Below, one piece after another: positions 4,756 to 8,567 of a stretch of 8,567 bases of DNA. Both the position numbers and the translations under genes were made by a program. The stretch is from Deinococcus marmoris DSM 12784 (GTDB lineage Bacteria; Deinococcota; Deinococci; Deinococcales; Deinococcaceae): contig NZ_JNIV01000143.1 in NCBI RefSeq assembly GCF_000701405.1, positions 1 through 8,567 of the forward strand, given 5' to 3'. The first letter of the stretch is position 1. Each line of letters begins with the position of its first letter. Under the pieces are notes generated by a model. It did no database searches. It was given only the letters and a program-made list of their open reading frames with translations, and was not told where the DNA came from.

Positions 4756-7700
4756 ATGCTGAGGTCCATCACCCTTCAAGGTTTCAAGAGCTTCGCCGAG
4801 CGCACGCGGCTGGAGTTCGGCCCTGGCGTCAGCGCCGTGATCGGCCCCAACGGCAGCGGCAAAAGCAACGTGGTGGAGGGCCTGCGCTGGGTCACGCATG
4901 GAGCGCGGGCGCGTGAGTTGCGGGCGGGGCGCGGCAGCGAGTTGATCTTCCACGGCAGCGGCGGCAAGGCTCCGCTGGGGCTGGCCGAGGTGCAACTGGA
5001 ATTGCAGACATCGGAGGGCCGCGTGAACCTGTCGCGCCGCATCTACCGTGACGGCGCGGGCGAGCAGGATTTGAACGGTAAACCCGTGCGTGCCCGCGAC
5101 ATTCAGGCCGCCCTGCGTGGCACCGGACTGGGGCCAGGGGGGCTGGCGGTGATCGGCCAGGGCGAGGTCAGCGGCGTGGTGGGCGCGGAGGGCCGCACGC
5201 TGCTGGGCTACGTGCAGGAGGCCGCCGGGCTGTCCCGCGCCGTCAGCGCCCGCCAGGAAACTGAGGCCCGTCTGAAGGAGGCCGACACCCATCTGGCCGG
5301 GTTGCGCCTGCTGTTAGATGAGCGGGAGGCGGCGGTATCAAGGCTGGAACGCGCCGCCCATCAGGCCCGCCGCTGGCGTGAATTGACCCTGCGGACGCTG
5401 GCGCTGGAAGATGCCCTGAAGCGCGAACGTCAGGCCGCATTGCACCGTGAGATTGCCGGGGCCAGGAGTGAGACGGTACAGCTTGAACTTCAGAGCGCTG
5501 CCCTCGCCGCCGAGGTCCAGACCGCCGCCGCCGGGGTGGAAGCCGCCCGTGAGGCCGCGCAGGACGCCCGCGCCCGCCGGGATGCCCACGCCGGAGCCTT
5601 GGATGCGCTCAGTGCTGCCCGCGACGCCCATGCTCAGGCCGAACGCTACCGGGGTCATCTGCGCGGGGAAGCTGCCGCATTGACGTCCGAACTGGCTGGC
5701 CTGCCCACCGTGGCCCCGGACCAACCTGCCCCCTATCTGGCCGCGCTGGAAGCCGACTCTGCCCAGATTCGCAGTGAGGCTGAGACGGCAGAACGCCGCG
5801 CCCGCACCTTGGACGCCGAACTGACCCGCGCCCGCACGCTGGCCGCCCGCGCCGCCGAGGGCGTGGCCCGCGCCGCCGCCAGTCGCGAAACCCTGAGCGC
5901 CGAGCTGGAGCGGGCCGAGGGGAATCTGGAAACGGCCTCCGAAGGGCTGGAGGCGGCTGCCGAACGGCTGACCATCTCGCGCCACGCCCGCGAATACGCC
6001 GAATCGCAGTACGCCGCGCTGGCCGCCGAACGGGAGGCTGCCGCGAATCAGGAACGCCACCTGACGAACGAACTGGCCCGCGTGAACGCCAGCGTAGCCC
6101 CGCTGCGCCGCGAGCGTGAACGCCTGCAAACGGCCCTCAACAGCTACGCCCGCTACGGCGAGGGCGCACGCAACGCCCTGCGGCTGGACCACCCCGGCAT
6201 CGTGGGTTCGGTGGCGGACCTGCTGACCGTGCCCGCCGAGTACGAGACCGCCATCGGCGCGGCGCTGGGGCGGCGGCTGGAGCAGGTGGTGGTGGGCCGC
6301 GCCGACGACGCCCGCGACATCATCGAGGAATTGAAGCGCTCGGGCGGGCGGGCCACCTTCCTGCCGCTGGACCTGATCCGCGCCCGCCCGCGCCGGGACG
6401 CCCAATTCCTGCATGAATCGGGCGTGGTGGGCAATCTGGCGGACCTGTGCCCCAGCGATCCGCCGCTGGTGGGACAGGCGATTCTGGCCGATACGCTGGT
6501 GGTTCAGGATCTGCGTGCCGCCAACCGGATTGCCCGCTCTCACAGCAACCGCCCGCGTCTGGTCACCCTGGACGGCGAACTGGTGGAACCGGGGGGGGCC
6601 ATCACCGGGGGTAGATTGCGCGACAGCGGCGCGGGCGTACTGAGTGATCAGCGCCGTTTTCAGGAGCTGGAGGCGGAACTGGAGGAGGCCGATGCACTCG
6701 GAACGCGCCTCTCGGCGGACCTTGAGCGGCTGAGGCTGACCCTGGAAAGCGGTTCTGAGCGACACGACGCGCTGCTGGCCGCCCGCGAACGCGCCGCACG
6801 CGAGGAACGGGATGCAGAGCGCCGCGTGACTGAGCTGACCGCGCAGGCGCGTAGTCTGGGCGAGAACCGGGACCGTCTGCTGGCGCGCTTGGGGCCGGAA
6901 GTGGAGATGGTGGCTGGCCTGGAAATGCCGGATGTGGAGGGACTGGAAATCCAGTTGACCGCCGCCCGCCACGCCGCCGAGACGGGCCGGGCCGCCGAAC
7001 GGGAAACCGCCGAGGCGCTGGCCCTGGCCCGCGAACTGTCTGCGGCGTGGCGGGCTTATGAATCCGCCCAGACCCGCGCCGCCGATCTGCGTTCCCGGCT
7101 GGACGCCAATACCGCTGCTGCCATCACCCAGGACACGCATCTGGGTGCCGCCGCCGCCGAACTTGCCCGCCGTGAGGCCGCACTGAGCGAACTGGACGAA
7201 TCGGAGTTCCCCCGTGCCGAGGCTGCCCGCGAAGCTTCTGCCGTGGCCTACGCTAACCTGATCGGCACCCAGAATAAGGTCCGCGCCCGCCTGGACGACT
7301 TGCGCGTGCTGGTGGCCCGCCGCGAGGGCAGCCTGGAACCGTTGCCCGACGGCTGTACTCCCCCTGGCACCCCGCGCGAGTGGACGGCGGAACTGGCCCG
7401 CGCCCGCGCCGAACTGGAAGGTCTGGGCACCGTCAACGCCCGCGCTGAGGCCGATCACGCCGCCGAACTGGCCGAACTGTCCACCCAGCGGGCCGAAGCT
7501 GCTGATGCAGAGGGGGCAACCACAGAACTGCGCGTTCACCTTGGAGAGTTGCAGGATGCGGAAGGGGCCGCCACTCGTGCTGCCTTTACCCGCGTCAACG
7601 CTGCCTTCCGCGAGTACAGCGCTGAACTGCTGGGCGGCGAGGGCGAATTGGAGGGCGAGAGCGACGACTCGGGTCGATTGACTGGCCTGCGCCTGGCCGT

Positions 7701-8067
7701 GCAGCCCAAAGGCAAGCGCACCCGCAACCTCAATCTCCTGAGTGCCGGGGAACGCACGATGGCGGGGCTGGGCTTCCTGTTTGCGCTGAACCATGCGGGC
7801 GGCGACGGTGGGGCGGGAGGATTACCGCTGGCCGTGCTGGACGAGGTGGACGCCCCGCTGGACGAGGCCAACATCCGCCGCTTCACCGCTTTTCTGGAAC
7901 GCTTTAGCGCGCGCGGCGCACAGTTCCTGCTGGTCACGCATCAGAAGGCGACGATGGAAGTCGCCACTGCCCTGTGGGGCGTGACCACCGACGGCAGCGG
8001 GGCCAGCCGCGTGCTGAGCATCAAGCAGGCCGAGGACAGCGTGCGCCGCGTGATGGTGGAGGGCTAG
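4756..8067 (+). CDS. smc: Chromosome segregation/condensation ATPase SMC
   Basis: SMC forms the two-armed ATPase that, with ScpA and ScpB, organises and helps separate the chromosome. The 1103-residue product has the complete layout: head N-part with Walker A GPNGSGKS at 30-37; a long Ala/Glu/Arg-rich coiled coil at about 165-470; a hinge at about 475-620 (IVGSVADLL, AIGAALGRRLEQVVV, the GGRATFLPLD strand, and the closing GGAITGGR); the returning coil at about 625-930; and the head C-part with signature LSAGE at 995-999 and Walker B/D-loop LAVLDEVDAPLDE (Asp1029, Glu1030). It is somewhat shorter than the roughly 1180 residues usual for bacterial SMC, mainly through shorter arms. The ABC signature usually reads LSGGE; Gly to Ala at 997 is notable. 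ATG 4756 is chosen because SMC proteins start almost exactly at MLRSITLQGFKSF; no clear Shine-Dalgarno site precedes it. Confidence 0.96.
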   Translation: MLRSITLQGFKSFAERTRLEFGPGVSAVIGPNGSGKSNVVEGLRWVTHGARARELRAGRGSELIFHGSGGKAPLGLAEVQLELQTSEGRVNLSRRIYRDGAGEQDLNGKPVRARDIQAALRGTGLGPGGLAVIGQGEVSGVVGAEGRTLLGYVQEAAGLSRAVSARQETEARLKEADTHLAGLRLLLDEREAAVSRLERAAHQARRWRELTLRTLALEDALKRERQAALHREIAGARSETVQLELQSAALAAEVQTAAAGVEAAREAAQDARARRDAHAGALDALSAARDAHAQAERYRGHLRGEAAALTSELAGLPTVAPDQPAPYLAALEADSAQIRSEAETAERRARTLDAELTRARTLAARAAEGVARAAASRETLSAELERAEGNLETASEGLEAAAERLTISRHAREYAESQYAALAAEREAAANQERHLTNELARVNASVAPLRRERERLQTALNSYARYGEGARNALRLDHPGIVGSVADLLTVPAEYETAIGAALGRRLEQVVVGRADDARDIIEELKRSGGRATFLPLDLIRARPRRDAQFLHESGVVGNLADLCPSDPPLVGQAILADTLVVQDLRAANRIARSHSNRPRLVTLDGELVEPGGAITGGRLRDSGAGVLSDQRRFQELEAELEEADALGTRLSADLERLRLTLESGSERHDALLAARERAAREERDAERRVTELTAQARSLGENRDRLLARLGPEVEMVAGLEMPDVEGLEIQLTAARHAAETGRAAERETAEALALARELSAAWRAYESAQTRAADLRSRLDANTAAAITQDTHLGAAAAELARREAALSELDESEFPRAEAAREASAVAYANLIGTQNKVRARLDDLRVLVARREGSLEPLPDGCTPPGTPREWTAELARARAELEGLGTVNARAEADHAAELAELSTQRAEAADAEGATTELRVHLGELQDAEGAATRAAFTRVNAAFREYSAELLGGEGELEGESDDSGRLTGLRLAVQPKGKRTRNLNLLSAGERTMAGLGFLFALNHAGGDGGAGGLPLAVLDEVDAPLDEANIRRFTAFLERFSARGAQFLLVTHQKATMEVATALWGVTTDGSGASRVLSIKQAEDSVRRVMVEG

Positions 8068-8567
8068 GGCGTGGGTGTAAAGGTGTTCAATTCCCGTTGC
8101 AACTCCTGATAAAACTGCGCGATGTGAAAGCCGTCGCAGGCCGCGTGGTTGGCCCGCAGCGCCACCGGCATCCGCAGTCGGCCCCCGCTTTCCTCGTAGC
8201 GTCCCACCGTAAAAATGGGCAACAAATAATCCGCCCCATTCTGAATATTCAGCTCGAAGGCGCTGAAGCCCAGCCACGGCGCGACGGAGATATTCAGGGC
8301 GTTGGGCGGCGTATTTGGTTTGGGCAGGTAGTCCTGTGACGAACCGAAGTTCTGTGCGTCGGCGCGGTGGTTGTCCACAAAATCGGCGAAATCCCCGCCC
8401 AGCTCTGTCCACCAAGAGTTTCCAGTCAAAGCCTGAGTGCCGTCGGCAACGCAGAGCGCAGCGACAGAACTTGAAAAAGTACGGTCACTGCGCTCTTTTG
8501 GCGAGATGTCTACGTTTCGTCCGTCTAGCATAGCCTTTGCCTTCATCACGGGTCTGTTGAGCCGCAC
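8064..8567 (-). CDS. Chloramphenicol acetyltransferase-like protein, C-terminal part; N-terminus broken or beyond window
   Basis: Reading leftward from the window edge, 167 codons stay open to the TAG that shares CTAG with the smc stop. From about residue 36 onward the sequence matches the CatA-type family: SWWTELGGDFADF at 51-63, FGSSQDYLPK at 74-83, NISVAPWLGFSAFELNI at 92-108, PIFTVGRY at 117-124, and the active site NHAACDGFH at 140-148. The catalytic His (141) and structural Asp (145) of HxxxDG are kept; the residue before His is Asn instead of the usual second His. A complete CAT has about 210 residues, so some 85 are missing upstream, yet the 100 bases before the match do not read as CAT in any frame and have lower GC. 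The gene is thus probably truncated, or joined to other DNA. Many family members are xenobiotic or unknown-acceptor acetyltransferases, so resistance should not be assumed. Confidence 0.75.
   Translation of the reverse strand: MRLNRPVMKAKAMLDGRNVDISPKERSDRTFSSSVAALCVADGTQALTGNSWWTELGGDFADFVDNHRADAQNFGSSQDYLPKPNTPPNALNISVAPWLGFSAFELNIQNGADYLLPIFTVGRYEESGGRLRMPVALRANHAACDGFHIAQFYQELQRELNTFTPTP
8453..8499 (+). terminator. 13-bp inverted repeat with T run at the CAT homology break
   Basis: AGAGCGCAGCGAC (8453-8465) and GTCACTGCGCTCT (8484-8496) are complementary at 12 of 13 positions around an 18-base loop. The mismatch becomes a G-U pair in a leftward RNA. On the rightward strand TTTT follows directly, as in a Rho-independent terminator, but the loop is long and no nearby rightward gene needs ending. 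It could equally be the end of an inserted element. Confidence 0.35.
8506..8567 (+). CDS. Possible start of a rightward gene (signal-peptide-like), off the right edge
   Basis: From the ATG at 8506 twenty codons stay open to the window end and read MSTFRPSSIAFAFITGLLSR, a basic start followed by a hydrophobic stretch, as at the beginning of a secreted or membrane protein. There is no good ribosome binding site at proper distance. It lies opposite the doubtful 5' part of the CAT-like reading, so one of the two is probably not real. Too short to be sure. Confidence 0.2.
   Translation, partial: MSTFRPSSIAFAFITGLLSR

Noticed and set aside
5338..7794. Leftward reading of 818 codons inside smc
   Set aside because: It is a long chance frame opposite a GC-rich gene, with Gly/Gln/Arg-rich low-complexity sequence and no start signal.

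Overview
This window most likely comes from a Deinococcus chromosome (Deinococcota); the species cannot be told. The grounds are the high GC content, a smpB / amidase-like / GerMN / smc gene order, two start codons that sit 6-7 bases after an extended -10 box (leaderless style, common in Deinococcus), a structured short repeat of the Deinococcus 'small noncoding repeat' kind, and an adjoining IS end. The genus is inferred from protein and promoter style, not from a database match.

Layout. Bases 1-325 are the end of an insertion sequence with the first 78 codons of a leftward transposase; the leader can fold so that it hides the transposase ribosome binding site. Bases 334-547 hold a gene-free, highly structured element bounded by an imperfect inverted repeat. 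Then follow a small two-helix membrane protein (665-940), a classical short-chain dehydrogenase (1029-1754), and a decayed membrane-protein gene (about 1865-2252) with a nonsense codon and a frame change. The right half is housekeeping: smpB (2263-2685, trans-translation), a secreted protein with an N-acetylmuramoyl-L-alanine amidase fold (2744-4108), a GerMN-domain lipidless membrane-anchored protein (4105-4650) overlapping it by four bases, and the chromosome condensation ATPase gene smc (4756-8067). A chloramphenicol-acetyltransferase-like gene (8064-8567, leftward) converges on smc and shares its CTAG stop; its first part looks replaced or broken, near a 13-bp hairpin.

How the genes relate. 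The amidase-like and GerMN genes are almost certainly co-translated and both products face the outside of the cytoplasmic membrane, so they probably act together in the cell envelope. smpB has its own promoter. smc follows after a 105-base spacer with AT-rich, repeat-rich DNA that may hold a terminator or control site. The left and right edges carry the accessory material (IS, repeat, disrupted CAT-like gene).

The most notable observations are an amidase-fold protein that lacks the zinc-binding histidines and is probably a pseudoenzyme, the transposase leader hairpin, the structured repeat, the control-like repeats ahead of smc, and an altered ABC signature (LSAGE) in SMC. I found no CRISPR array, tRNA, rRNA or evident multi-gene defence system.
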